Source: RH-AL1 sp964247745
Lineage (GTDB): Bacteria; Pseudomonadota; Alphaproteobacteria; Rhizobiales; Beijerinckiaceae
Direction: 5' to 3'
NCBI GenBank assembly: GCA_964247745.1
Contig: CAXTVT010000013.1
Coordinates: forward strand, 1 to 56,634
Length of the DNA: 56,634 bases
Shown piece after piece: positions 1 through 7,796 of this stretch; the first letter of the stretch is position 1, and each line of letters begins with the position of its first letter. The position numbers were made by a program, and so were the translations under genes. The notes below the pieces were generated by a model. That model was not told the DNA's origin. It saw nothing but the letters and a program-made list of their open reading frames with translations, and did not search any database.

Positions 1-2
1 AC

Positions 3-698
3 ATCCTGGGCGACGAGGACCACCTCGGCGACATGGACTTCAAGGTGGCCGGCACGGAGGAGGGCATCACCTCGCTGCAGATGGACATCAAGATCGCTGG
101 TATCACTGCCGAGATCATGAAGGTCGCCCTGGCCCAGGCCAAGGACGGGCGCCATCACATCCTCGGCGAGATGAGCAAGGCGCTTACGGGTGCGAGAGCC
201 GAGCTGGGCGAATTCGCCCCGCGCATCGAGAGCTTCAAGATTCCCACCGACAAGATCCGCGAAGTGATCGGCACCGGCGGCAAGGTAATCCGCGAGATCG
301 TCGAGAAGACCGGCGCCAAGGTCAACATCGAGGACGACGGCACCGTGAAGGTCGCCTCCAGCGACGGCAACGCCATCAAGGCGGCGGTGTCTTGGATCAA
401 GTCGATTGCCACCGATCCCGAGGTCGGCCAGATCTACGAGGGCACGGTCGTCAAGGTCGTCGACTTCGGCGCTTTCGTGAACTTCTACGGCTCGAAGGAC
501 GGTCTCGTCCATGTCTCGCAGCTCGCCAAGGGCCGCGTGAACAAGCCCTCCGACGTCGTCAAGGACGGTCAGAAGGTGAAGGTCAAGCTGATGGGCTTCG
601 ACGACCGTGGCAAGGTGCGGCTCTCGATGCGCGTGGTGGACCAGGAGACCGGCGCGGACCTCGAAGGCAAGGAGACTGCCGGGGAGGCGGCGGAGTAA
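3..698 (+). CDS. pnp: Polynucleotide phosphorylase, C-terminal part (5' end outside window)
   Basis: This is the 3' part of the gene for PNPase, the phosphorolytic 3'-5' exoribonuclease of the RNA degradosome. The frame is open from base 3, so the true start lies upstream. The first visible residues (ILGDEDHLGDMDFKVAGT) belong to the second RNase PH core. They are followed by a KH domain with the GTGG loop (IREVIGTGGKVIREIVE) and a C-terminal S1 domain (GQIYEGTVVKVVDFGAFVNF). The protein ends in a short acidic tail. rpsO, the usual upstream partner, lies 30 kb away on the other strand. Confidence 0.97.
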   Translation: MLGDEDHLGDMDFKVAGTEEGITSLQMDIKIAGITAEIMKVALAQAKDGRHHILGEMSKALTGARAELGEFAPRIESFKIPTDKIREVIGTGGKVIREIVEKTGAKVNIEDDGTVKVASSDGNAIKAAVSWIKSIATDPEVGQIYEGTVVKVVDFGAFVNFYGSKDGLVHVSQLAKGRVNKPSDVVKDGQKVKVKLMGFDDRGKVRLSMRVVDQETGADLEGKETAGEAAE

Positions 699-1241
699 GT
701 CAGCTGGCTCATGTAGTAGGCGCAAAGGCTGGCTGGTCATGTTGGTGCTTGCTTCATAGGAGGCACCGCATCGGAAATCGCGTCGCGACGCCGAAGGCGT
801 TGCCGATTCGGCAGGTGGTTATCGTCAGGGGCGGGTCGGTTGGCCGTTCATCCATGGCGAACTGAGCTGTCGCTATCCAACCCGACGACGCCGGAGCGAT
901 CCGGCGGCAGCCCGACGGATGAGGGAGCCGAGCGTCGGCCCGATAGGGTCGACGCTCGCTTTGTCCAACACCACTCCCATCCGAGGCGCTCCGCAGGCCA
1001 CCTTCTCCCGCTGCGCAGGAGGACGGAAGCAGCACCGCTTCGCCCGCTCAGCGCCGCGGGCTACGGAACCCCCGGTAGCGGGACGACATCGCTCGTGCCG
1101 ATGTCGGCGGCCTGATCGCCCCGCGGCTCTCCGTCCGGCACGACGTCGCTTAGATGCCACACGCCCGCGCGAAACACGCCTTTCACGCTCGCGTGAGTAG
1201 AAATGTGGCTGATGTCTGAGCATTTTGATTCCGGATTGATC
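699..1241. other. Intergenic region without a convincing gene
   Basis: About 540 bases separate pnp from the outer-membrane protein gene. The short open frames here have no recognisable domain and overlap one another in several frames, as expected in GC-rich non-coding DNA. The middle (about 911-1025) looks like a worn copy of the CCTTCTCCCGC palindromic element found intact between kdpA and kdpB. No clear U-tract terminator was seen after pnp. The promoter of the following gene should lie in the last 150 bases, but no strong -35/-10 pair stands out. Confidence 0.6.
911..1025. repeat. Degenerate copy of palindromic intergenic element (CCTTCTCCC family)
   Basis: The right part (GGCCACCTTCTCCCG near 1007, followed by an imperfect return arm GCAGGAGGACGG) matches the right end of the repeat at 37377-37523. 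The left part contains GGATGAGGGAG, like the TATGAGGGAG of the kdp copy. The stem is no longer perfect. The relationship rests on visual similarity only. Confidence 0.4.
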
Positions 1242-2117
1242 ATGGAGGCGGCATTGCGGATCGTCGGAACTGTCACGGCTTTGATGTGCATCGTGTCCGC
1301 AGCGTCGGCGGCGGACCTGCCAGCACGCCGCATGACGCCCACCTACGTCGCCGCGCCGCCGGTTTTCAGCTGGACTGGTGCCTACGCCGGCCTGAACGCC
1401 GGCTACGCCTTCGACGCGAATACCTCCTACGCGATCAGCGGCACTGCAATCGGGAACCTCAACGCGATTGCCACCGGCACGCGCCCCGGAGCCTTCGCCA
1501 CGCGCGCCGACGGCTTCACCGGTGGCGGGCAGATCGGCTACAATTACGAATTCGGCAACAACCTCGGCTTCGGCGGCCTTGCGGGCGGCGGCTTGGTCGC
1601 CGGCCTGGAAGCGGATGCCGCCTACACCGACCTGCGCACGGGCGGCGACTTCATCGGTCCCCTCGGCATCCGAGACACCAACTTCCAATCGAGGACGGAC
1701 TTCGTCGGCACCGTCCGCGGTCGTCTCGGGTTGGCGTTCGGTAACCTGCTCGTCTTTGGCTCGGGCGGCTTCGCCTATGGCGGCGTGAAAGACAGCATCA
1801 ACTACTACACGAATGGCATCCATAATTACGCTGGCGCGAGCGATACGATCCGCGCGGGTTACGCCTATGGCGGCGGCATCGAATACGCGATCCCCACAGC
1901 CTCGTTCCTAAATCCGTTCCATGCGGCGTCGGTGACGGTGAAGGCGGAGTACCTGCATTTCGATCTAGGCACTTCGACAATCGTCGCCGGCAACCTGTTC
2001 GGCAACGCCGATGCCTACGTCGCGCGCGTCCACAACGACGGCAACCTGGTCCGCGCCGGCCTCAATTACAAAATCGACTTCTCGCGCGCACCGATACCTG
2101 TCGTCGCCCGATACTGA
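1242..2117 (+). CDS. Outer-membrane beta-barrel protein, Omp25/RopB-like
   Basis: The product (291 residues from this ATG) has a signal peptide of about 24 residues ending at SAASA-ADLP. A short proline-rich stretch (PTYVAAPPVF) and the family hallmark WTGAYAGLNAGYAF follow, where the barrel begins. Glycine-rich alternating strands follow (GGGQIGYNYEFGNNLGFGG, GRLGLAFGNLLVFGSGGFAYGG, YAYGGGIEYAI, VKAEYLHFDLG), typical of the small porin-like proteins abundant in Hyphomicrobiales. The final residue is aromatic (Tyr), as BAM-dependent outer-membrane proteins prefer. The ATG at 1242 was chosen over an upstream in-frame ATG because it places the signal peptide at the N terminus. A specific function cannot be read from the sequence. 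Confidence 0.88.
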   Translation: MEAALRIVGTVTALMCIVSAASAADLPARRMTPTYVAAPPVFSWTGAYAGLNAGYAFDANTSYAISGTAIGNLNAIATGTRPGAFATRADGFTGGGQIGYNYEFGNNLGFGGLAGGGLVAGLEADAAYTDLRTGGDFIGPLGIRDTNFQSRTDFVGTVRGRLGLAFGNLLVFGSGGFAYGGVKDSINYYTNGIHNYAGASDTIRAGYAYGGGIEYAIPTASFLNPFHAASVTVKAEYLHFDLGTSTIVAGNLFGNADAYVARVHNDGNLVRAGLNYKIDFSRAPIPVVARY

Positions 2118-2215
2118 GTCGGCATCCGCCCGCGCATCGCCGGTTCGGGACGCTCACGAGATCGCGGGCAGTGTTCGGGACGGCCTCGCTCCGATCGAGT
2201 CTCGCCTCGAAAGGA

Positions 2216-3034
2216 TTACTTGAAGTAGCGCTTCAACGCCCGCTCCATGAGCAGGCCCAAAGCGAGCGAGCCGGCGCCGCAGGACAGAACGTAGCTCTTG
2301 CTCAAGAGGTGAGCCGGAAAGTCGGCGTAATAGCCTTTCCTGATCCATTCCACGCTGTGCATCAGCGGGTTCCAGGATATCCAATATCCGAGCTCGGCGG
2401 GCATCGCCTCGGGATTGATGACCATTCCCGAGGTGAACCAGAACAGCAGGATGACGCCGATGTAGCCGATCACCCAGAGCGGAAAAATCATCACGATGAC
2501 GGAATTGAATATGCCGAAGCCGATCCCGAGCAGGATGGCCGAGAGCAGGCCGCAAACCGCTTCCTTCAGGTCGACGGGCATCACATCGACCTGGAACAGC
2601 ATATTGGTGCACAGTAGGCCAACGGTAATGATGAAGATGCTGACGTGCTCGAGCGCCAGGCGGGCAAACATCATGTCGAGCGGCTTGATGACGGGATAAG
2701 CCATGAAGCTGCGGTTCTGCATCATCCCGATCATGGTGAAACGAGACATGTAGTTCCAGGCGATGAACGGCATTACGCAAGTCGAAGCATAAAGCAGCGC
2801 GCTGCTGCCATAGGGGACCGGGCGCTTAGCGACGATATAAGCGATGATGACGATCGCAATGTGTGTCGCCGGCCAGAGGATCGTGACGACGTAGCCGAGC
2901 CCGTTTCCGAAGAAGCGGCTCTTGATGTCGTGCAGCATCAAGGCCCAGAGCACGTCGCGCTGCGTGGCGAGGCTCTTCAGCAGTGGCGAGCGATGCTCCG
3001 CCCTCCTGGGCCTCGGTAGCGAGAAATCGGACAT
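2216..3034 (-). CDS. ABC-2 type transporter permease, polysaccharide-export (KpsM-like)
   Basis: This 272-residue polytopic protein has about six hydrophobic segments. Its N-terminal cytoplasmic stretch (LATQRDVLWALMLHDIKSRF) and the later motif SWNPLMHSVEWIRKGYY are typical of KpsM/RfbD-like permeases that export capsule or lipopolysaccharide chains with an ATPase partner. The ATG at 3034 is preceded by a GAGAGGA-like ribosome site. No KpsT-like ATPase, polymerase or glycan gene is adjacent: on one side is the outer-membrane protein gene and on the other the divergent tol operon. The permease must therefore pair with an ATPase encoded elsewhere, or be a relic. The family call is solid but the substrate is unknown. 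Confidence 0.85.
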   Translation of the reverse strand: MSDFSLPRPRRAEHRSPLLKSLATQRDVLWALMLHDIKSRFFGNGLGYVVTILWPATHIAIVIIAYIVAKRPVPYGSSALLYASTCVMPFIAWNYMSRFTMIGMMQNRSFMAYPVIKPLDMMFARLALEHVSIFIITVGLLCTNMLFQVDVMPVDLKEAVCGLLSAILLGIGFGIFNSVIVMIFPLWVIGYIGVILLFWFTSGMVINPEAMPAELGYWISWNPLMHSVEWIRKGYYADFPAHLLSKSYVLSCGAGSLALGLLMERALKRYFK

Positions 3035-3159
3035 GACGCCTCGGTCCTCTCGTCGGGTCCGGCCGCCTCGCGGCAAGGTGTCGACGCCGATCCGTAGCGC
3101 GATCATGTGGCGAAAACGAGCAGCATGCGATGCCGGGCGGGGTTCCGCCGCACCCGGCC

Positions 3160-3174
3160 GTAAACCCTCCCTTA
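3160..3174. promoter_or_regulatory. Near-match to a CtrA-type box upstream of tolQ
   Basis: TAAA-N7-TTAACC occurs about 140 bases before tolQ, in the gap between tolQ and the divergent ABC permease. The alphaproteobacterial cell-cycle regulator CtrA prefers TTAA-N7-TTAA. One base of the left half is wrong, so this is only a suggestion. Confidence 0.2.
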
Positions 3175-3316
3175 ACCTTACGCGGGGCTTACTCGTCGGC
3201 GCGAAGGCCACGGGGTCGCCGGGTCTCGCCGCCGCCCGGCGAAAGCCTACAAAACGGCGGATTCGCCAGCAAGGACAGGGCGAGGCGCGAGCCGCCCGGA
3301 CCGAAGGACGAGTGCG

Positions 3317-4057
3317 ATGAATCCTGCCGATGTAGCCAATGCCGCCGCCGCGGCGCAACCGGTGGCGGAGGTCACGGTGCTCGGCATGTTCCTCCAGGCC
3401 TCGCTCCTGGTGAAGATCGTGATGCTCGCCTTGCTCGGTTCCTCGATCTGGTCGTGGGCGATCATCGTCAACAAGTCGATCATGTACGCGCGCTTCCAAC
3501 GTGCCATGGACAAGTTCGAGACCGTGTTCTGGTCCGGCACCTCGCTCGAGGAACTCTACGCGACCCTTTCCGCGCGGCCGGCCCAAGGAATGGCCAGCCT
3601 CTTCGTCGCCGCGATGCGCGAATGGAAACGCTCGGTCCAGAACGTCGGCTCCTCGTTCATGGGCCTGCAGGCCCGCATCGACAAGGTGCTGGACGTGTCG
3701 ATCGCCCGCGAGGTCGAGCGGCTCGAGGCCAATCTCCTGTTCCTCGCGACCGTCGCCTCGGCCGGCCCGTTCGTCGGCCTGTTCGGCACGGTGTGGGGCA
3801 TCATGACCGCGTTCCGCGGCATCGCCGCCAGCAAGAACACCTCGCTGGCCGTGGTGGCGCCCGGCATCGCCGAGGCGCTGCTCGCCACCGCGCTCGGCCT
3901 GTTCGCCGCCATCCCGGCGCTCGTCGCCTACAATAAGCTGCAGGGAGAGGTCGCCAAGAAGCAGGCCCGCATGGAGGGCTTCGCCGACGAATTCTCGTCC
4001 ATCCTGTCGCGGCAGATCGACCAGCATTCCGTCCAGCGCGACCGCGCCGCGGCCTAA
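3317..4057 (+). CDS. tolQ: Tol-Pal system proton channel subunit TolQ
   Basis: TolQ (246 residues) is the ExbB/MotA-family inner-membrane subunit that, with TolR, couples the proton-motive force to TolA and helps constrict the outer membrane at division. Three membrane segments are visible: about residues 22-47 (MFLQASLLVKIVMLALLGSS), about 137-167 (the conserved TVASAGPFVGLFGTVWGIM block) and about 185-205 (ATALGLFAAIPALVAYNK). The large loop between the first two is cytoplasmic. It opens the tolQRAB cluster, 12 bases before tolR. The ybgC thioesterase gene that often precedes tolQ is not present. Confidence 0.97.
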   Translation: MNPADVANAAAAAQPVAEVTVLGMFLQASLLVKIVMLALLGSSIWSWAIIVNKSIMYARFQRAMDKFETVFWSGTSLEELYATLSARPAQGMASLFVAAMREWKRSVQNVGSSFMGLQARIDKVLDVSIAREVERLEANLLFLATVASAGPFVGLFGTVWGIMTAFRGIAASKNTSLAVVAPGIAEALLATALGLFAAIPALVAYNKLQGEVAKKQARMEGFADEFSSILSRQIDQHSVQRDRAAA

Positions 4058-4069
4058 GGAGATACGACC

Positions 4070-4516
4070 ATGGCAGGCGGGATCGCGGCAGGGGGCGGAG
4101 GCGGACGGCGGCGCGGGCGGGGTCAACCCCGATATCGCGCGATGGCCGACATCAACATGACGCCCTTCATCGATGTCATGCTCGTGCTGCTCATCATCTT
4201 CATGGTGGCGGCGCCGCTGCTCGCCACCGGCGTGCCGATCGACCTGCCGCAGACCAAGGCGGCGGCGCTGAATATCGATCAGAAGCCGATCTCCGTGGCG
4301 ATCGACCCGAAGGGCGCGATCTTCATCGACGAGCAGCCTATCGCCGAGGACCAGCTCGGCGGCAAGCTGAAGGAACTCGCCAAGGGTGCCGACGACCGCA
4401 TCTACGTGCGCGGCTCGCACGACGTGCAGTACGGCCGCATCGCCGAGGTGATGGCGATCATCACCTCGTCCGGCTTCAAGCGCGTCGCGCTGGTCACCGA
4501 CCCGGCCAAGAACTGA
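4070..4516 (+). CDS. tolR: Tol-Pal system protein TolR
   Basis: TolR is the ExbD-family partner of TolQ (148 residues). After a basic, glycine-rich cytoplasmic start (GGGGGRRRGRGQPRYRAM) comes the single membrane helix with the essential aspartate in MTPFIDVMLVLLIIFMV. A periplasmic domain follows, ending in GRIAEVMAIITSSGFKRVAL, as in other TolR proteins. It lies 12 bases after tolQ and 19 before tolA, so all three are probably one transcript. Confidence 0.96.
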   Translation: MAGGIAAGGGGGRRRGRGQPRYRAMADINMTPFIDVMLVLLIIFMVAAPLLATGVPIDLPQTKAAALNIDQKPISVAIDPKGAIFIDEQPIAEDQLGGKLKELAKGADDRIYVRGSHDVQYGRIAEVMAIITSSGFKRVALVTDPAKN

Positions 4517-4535
4517 GGCTTCGAGCGGAGAGGGG

Positions 4536-5936
4536 ATGGACAAGCGCGCGCCCTGGAGGAAGCCCGGCTTCGTCGTCTCCGGCGGCGTGCACGCGCTCGC
4601 GCTGCTTTTCCTCGTCGTGGATTTCTCGCGCGAGCCCAAGCTCGACGAGCCGATCGAGACCGTGCCTGTCGAAATGATCACGACGAGCGACCTCAATCAG
4701 ATCATGAACGGCGAGAAGAACGCCAAGCAGATGCCGGTCTCGCAGCGCCGCACCGACACGGTGGCCGAGCTCGAGGACCACAAGGACGCGCCGCCGACTC
4801 CCGACGCCAAGAAGGACACGCCGCCGGATCCGACGCCCGACAAGTTCGTCGTCGATCCCGGCGAGGCGGAGCCCAAGCCGCCGGAGCCGCCGGCCCCGGC
4901 GCCGCCGCCTGCACCCGCGGAGGCCGAGACACGCCCGACTCCACCCGCGCCGCCCCCGCCACCAGAGCCTCCTGCCGAGAAAGCCGAGGCGGCGCCCGTG
5001 CCGCCGCCCCCAACCCCGCCGGAGCGCCCGGTGGAGAAGGCCGAGGCGCCGCCGCCGCCCGAGGACAAGCCCCCGCCGCCCGACGCCGAGCCGGTGATGC
5101 CGCCGCCGCGCCCCAAGGTCGAGCCGCCCAAGGAGGCCCCGAAGCACGTCGAGGCCAAACCGAAGAAGGAGGCGAAGAAGGCGGTGCCGAAGCCGCCGGC
5201 GCGGCCGGTCAAGGTCGCGAAGGCCGATCCGGCGCCCGTCGTGCCGCCGCCACGACCCGAGCCGAAGCCGGACAAGCTGTTCGACAAGGTCACGGCGATG
5301 CTCGACCGGATGAAGCCGGACAAGCCGCTCGACAAGGTCGCTTCGCTGCTCGACCATCTGAAGCCCGACCTGTCGCGGCCGCAGCCCCAGCCGCGCCCCG
5401 AGCCGGTGAAGGTCGAGCCGCCCAAGCCGGAGCCGCCGAAGCCGGTGGAACGTCCGCGCTCCGGCAACGAGGTCAAGGAGGCCAAGCCGCGCGACGATTT
5501 CAGCCCGGACAAGATCGCGGCCATGCTGAGTCACGAGGCGCCGCAGCGTAAGGCCTCGACCGGCGCGACCCTGGCGCAGACCGCCTCGCTCGGCTCGCCG
5601 ACGGCCCACGCCGAGAAGATGTCGCCGTCCGTCGCGGCGCAGCTCGACGGCTGGCTGATCGACCATTATCGCGGCTGCTGGAGCTATTTCGGGCTCGGGG
5701 GCACGCAGGACTACGTGCCGACGGTGCGCATCCACATGGCGCAGGACGGCTCGCTGATCGGGGCGCCGGCCATCATCAACCCGCCGCGCGATCCCAACCT
5801 CAAGAGCCTCGCCGACAGCGCACTGCGCGCCGTCAACAAGTGCAACCCGCTGCCGATCCCGGAGCGCTTCCGGCCCTACTACGACCAGGGCTACCGCCAG
5901 CGCGTCGTGCGTTTCGATCCCAAGGAGATGTCGTGA
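4536..5936 (+). CDS. tolA: TolA-like periplasm-spanning protein
   Basis: The product (466 residues) has one N-terminal membrane anchor (about residues 11-29, FVVSGGVHALALLFLVVDF) and a Pro/Glu/Lys-rich stalk of roughly 300 residues. The C-terminal TolA/TonB-like domain (about 360-466) has the TVRIHMAQDGSLIG core and two cysteines (GCWSYFG and NKCNPL) that could form the TolA disulfide. The stalk is proline-rich rather than the alanine-rich helix of enteric TolA. It contains repeated DKV/DKI segments: DKLFDKVTAMLD, DKPLDKVASLLD and SPDKIAAMLS. Position directly after tolQR supports the assignment over a generic TonB. Confidence 0.9.
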   Translation: MDKRAPWRKPGFVVSGGVHALALLFLVVDFSREPKLDEPIETVPVEMITTSDLNQIMNGEKNAKQMPVSQRRTDTVAELEDHKDAPPTPDAKKDTPPDPTPDKFVVDPGEAEPKPPEPPAPAPPPAPAEAETRPTPPAPPPPPEPPAEKAEAAPVPPPPTPPERPVEKAEAPPPPEDKPPPPDAEPVMPPPRPKVEPPKEAPKHVEAKPKKEAKKAVPKPPARPVKVAKADPAPVVPPPRPEPKPDKLFDKVTAMLDRMKPDKPLDKVASLLDHLKPDLSRPQPQPRPEPVKVEPPKPEPPKPVERPRSGNEVKEAKPRDDFSPDKIAAMLSHEAPQRKASTGATLAQTASLGSPTAHAEKMSPSVAAQLDGWLIDHYRGCWSYFGLGGTQDYVPTVRIHMAQDGSLIGAPAIINPPRDPNLKSLADSALRAVNKCNPLPIPERFRPYYDQGYRQRVVRFDPKEMS

Positions 5937-5956
5937 GGCCATCGCCTGGACGTCAG

Positions 5957-6056
5957 TCCGGGGCGCGCACGGCGCGAACTCGGAACCCGTGTGCTCGAGC
6001 CTGATCGAACAAGGCGGGGCCTACCGGGTCCGGGTTCGGCTTCACCGCCCCGGGAC
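5957..6056. repeat. Inverted-repeat intergenic element (CCGGGGCG...CGGAACCC family), copy 1
   Basis: This lies in the tolA-tolB gap. The left arm (CCGGGGCGCGC...CGAACTCGGAACCC) is matched in reverse by the right arm (GGGTCCGGGTTCGGC...CGCCCCGG), giving a long imperfect hairpin with a loop of about 35 bases. The same arms flank the element at 17608-17717. Such elements are common between genes in Hyphomicrobiales. Confidence 0.65.
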
Positions 6057-6100
6057 GACGATCCTCCTCCTTGACCCGATCCTTCCAGGATTTCACCTTC

Positions 6101-7408
6101 ATGACCCTTCGCTTCGATCGCCGCGCTTTCCTCGTTGGCCTCGCCGCAGCGCCGGTGCTGGCGACGCCGCTCGGGCCTTGCTTCGCGCAGGAGCGCGCGC
6201 TCGACGTGCGCGGCGGCGGCTCGTTCCGCCCGATTCCGGTGGCGGTGACGCGCTTCGTCGGCGATGGCGGCGACAAGGTCTCCAGCGTTCTCGCCAACGA
6301 CTTCAAGCACGCCGTCTTCCTGACGCCGGTCGGCGTCACGGCGGACGTCGGCAATCCCGACGTCGCGCCGCCGATGGACTCCTTCAAGAACATCGGCGCG
6401 CAGTTCGTGGTGACCGGCCGCGTCGCGCGCGGCGGCGACGGGCTGCAGACGCAGTTCCGGATGTGGGACGTCGACAGCGGCCGGCAGGTCGCGGGCCAGC
6501 AGTACTCGACCGATGGCGGCAACCTGCGCCGCGTCGCCCACATCGTCGCCGACGCGGTGTTCAGCCAGGCCACCGGCGAGAAGGGCTTCTTCGACACCCG
6601 CATCGTCTTCATCGACGAGAGCGGCCCGGCGACGCGCCGCCGCAAGCGTCTCGCCATCATGGACCAGGACGGCGCCGGCGTGCGCTATCTCACCAGCGGC
6701 AGCGATCTCGTGGTGACGCCGCGCTTCTCGCCCTCCGAGCAGGAGATCACCTACATGGCCTTCGGCGGCGATGAGCCGAAGGTCATGCTGATGAACATCG
6801 AGACCGGGCAACGCGAGGCCGTCGGCAGCTTCCCGGGCATGACCTTCGCCCCGCGCTTCGGGCCGCAAGGCCGCAAGATCGTCATGTCGATGTCGGAGAA
6901 CGGCGCCTCGAACCTCTACGCCATGAGCATCGGCTCGAACGAGACGACGCGGCTCACCGACGATCAGGCGATCGACACCTCGCCGTCGTACTCGCCCGAC
7001 GGGGCGCAGATCTGCTTCGAATCCGATCGCGGCGGCACCCAGCAGGTCTACGTGATGGGTGCCGGCGGCGGGGGCGCACACCGCATCTCCTTTGGCGACG
7101 GCCGCTATTCGACACCGGTGTGGAGTCCGAAGGGCGATTTCATCGCCTTCACCAAGCAGACGAAAGGCGGCTTCGCGATCGGCGTGATGAAGCCGGACGG
7201 CTCGGGCGAACGGCTGCTGACCGAAGGCTTCCACAACGAGGGCCCGACCTGGGCGCCCAACGGCCTGTTCCTGATGTTCTTCCGCGACCCCGGCGGCGGC
7301 GGCGGCTCCAAGATATTCATGACCGACGTGTTCGGACGCCAGGAGTTCGCCGTGCCGACCCCGGCCTACGCCAGCGACCCGGCCTGGAGCCCGCTGCTGG
7401 GGACGTGA
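6101..7408 (+). CDS. tolB: Tol-Pal system beta-propeller protein TolB
   Basis: TolB is the periplasmic protein that binds Pal and TolA (435 residues from this start). An N-terminal alpha/beta domain is followed by a six-bladed propeller with the repeated signature SPSYSPDG, TPVWSPKGDFIAF, GPTWAPNGLFLMF and DPAWSPLLG. The ATG at 6101 has an AGGA ribosome site at 6087-6090; an upstream in-frame TTG at 6071 would add ten residues before the signal. The signal peptide reads FDRRAFLVGLAAAPVLATP...FAQ and has a twin arginine followed by AFL, which resembles a Tat signal more than a plain Sec signal. No pal or cpoB gene follows; the next genes are a toxin-antitoxin-like pair. Confidence 0.95.
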   Translation: MTLRFDRRAFLVGLAAAPVLATPLGPCFAQERALDVRGGGSFRPIPVAVTRFVGDGGDKVSSVLANDFKHAVFLTPVGVTADVGNPDVAPPMDSFKNIGAQFVVTGRVARGGDGLQTQFRMWDVDSGRQVAGQQYSTDGGNLRRVAHIVADAVFSQATGEKGFFDTRIVFIDESGPATRRRKRLAIMDQDGAGVRYLTSGSDLVVTPRFSPSEQEITYMAFGGDEPKVMLMNIETGQREAVGSFPGMTFAPRFGPQGRKIVMSMSENGASNLYAMSIGSNETTRLTDDQAIDTSPSYSPDGAQICFESDRGGTQQVYVMGAGGGGAHRISFGDGRYSTPVWSPKGDFIAFTKQTKGGFAIGVMKPDGSGERLLTEGFHNEGPTWAPNGLFLMFFRDPGGGGGSKIFMTDVFGRQEFAVPTPAYASDPAWSPLLGT

Positions 7409-7497
7409 ACTCCTCAGTAGCCGGTCACGCGGCTGCTTGCCCCCTCGAGCCAGCCGGAGCAATGGAGCATCGACGACGAAGCTGATAGGGTCGCGGC

Positions 7498-7794
7498 ATG
7501 CGACGCACCGAAGCCGTGGAGAAGCTCAAGCCCTTCGAAGCCCGTTTCAGGGCGCTCGGTGCGACGTCCCTTTTCCTGTTCGGGTCAACCGCGAGGGATA
7601 GAGCCGGCTTGGCATCCGATCTCGACTTGTTCGTCGAATACGACCCCAAGTCGCGTTTCAACCTCATGGACCTCGTCGCTGCCAAATACATGGTCGAGGA
7701 CGAACTCGGCATGTCGGCCGATCTCGCGACGCGCGATGGTCTTCATCCGCGATACAGGGACGAGATCGAGCGCGAAGCGATCAGGATTTTTTGA
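7498..7794 (+). CDS. MntA-like minimal nucleotidyltransferase (antitoxin candidate)
   Basis: This 98-residue protein is a minimal polymerase-beta-fold nucleotidyltransferase. The catalytic signature is LFLFGSTARDRAGLASDLDLFVEY: GS followed about nine residues later by SDLDL, the two metal-binding aspartates. In characterised MntA-HepT systems the MntA protein AMPylates the HepT toxin and neutralises it. The HepT-like gene starts two bases after this stop, so the two are almost certainly co-translated. An alternative is an inactive relic domain, but the catalytic residues are intact. Confidence 0.85.
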   Translation: MRRTEAVEKLKPFEARFRALGATSLFLFGSTARDRAGLASDLDLFVEYDPKSRFNLMDLVAAKYMVEDELGMSADLATRDGLHPRYRDEIEREAIRIF

Positions 7795-7796
7795 GA

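Noticed and set aside
873..1823. A 316-codon minus-strand frame over the outer-membrane protein gene
   Set aside because: No domain, and it covers both a repeat-like intergenic region and the antisense of a well-supported signal-peptide protein.
2216..4696. An 826-codon frame upstream of the ABC permease
   Set aside because: The part beyond 3034 runs antisense through tolQ and tolR and has no domain; the permease begins at ATG 3034.
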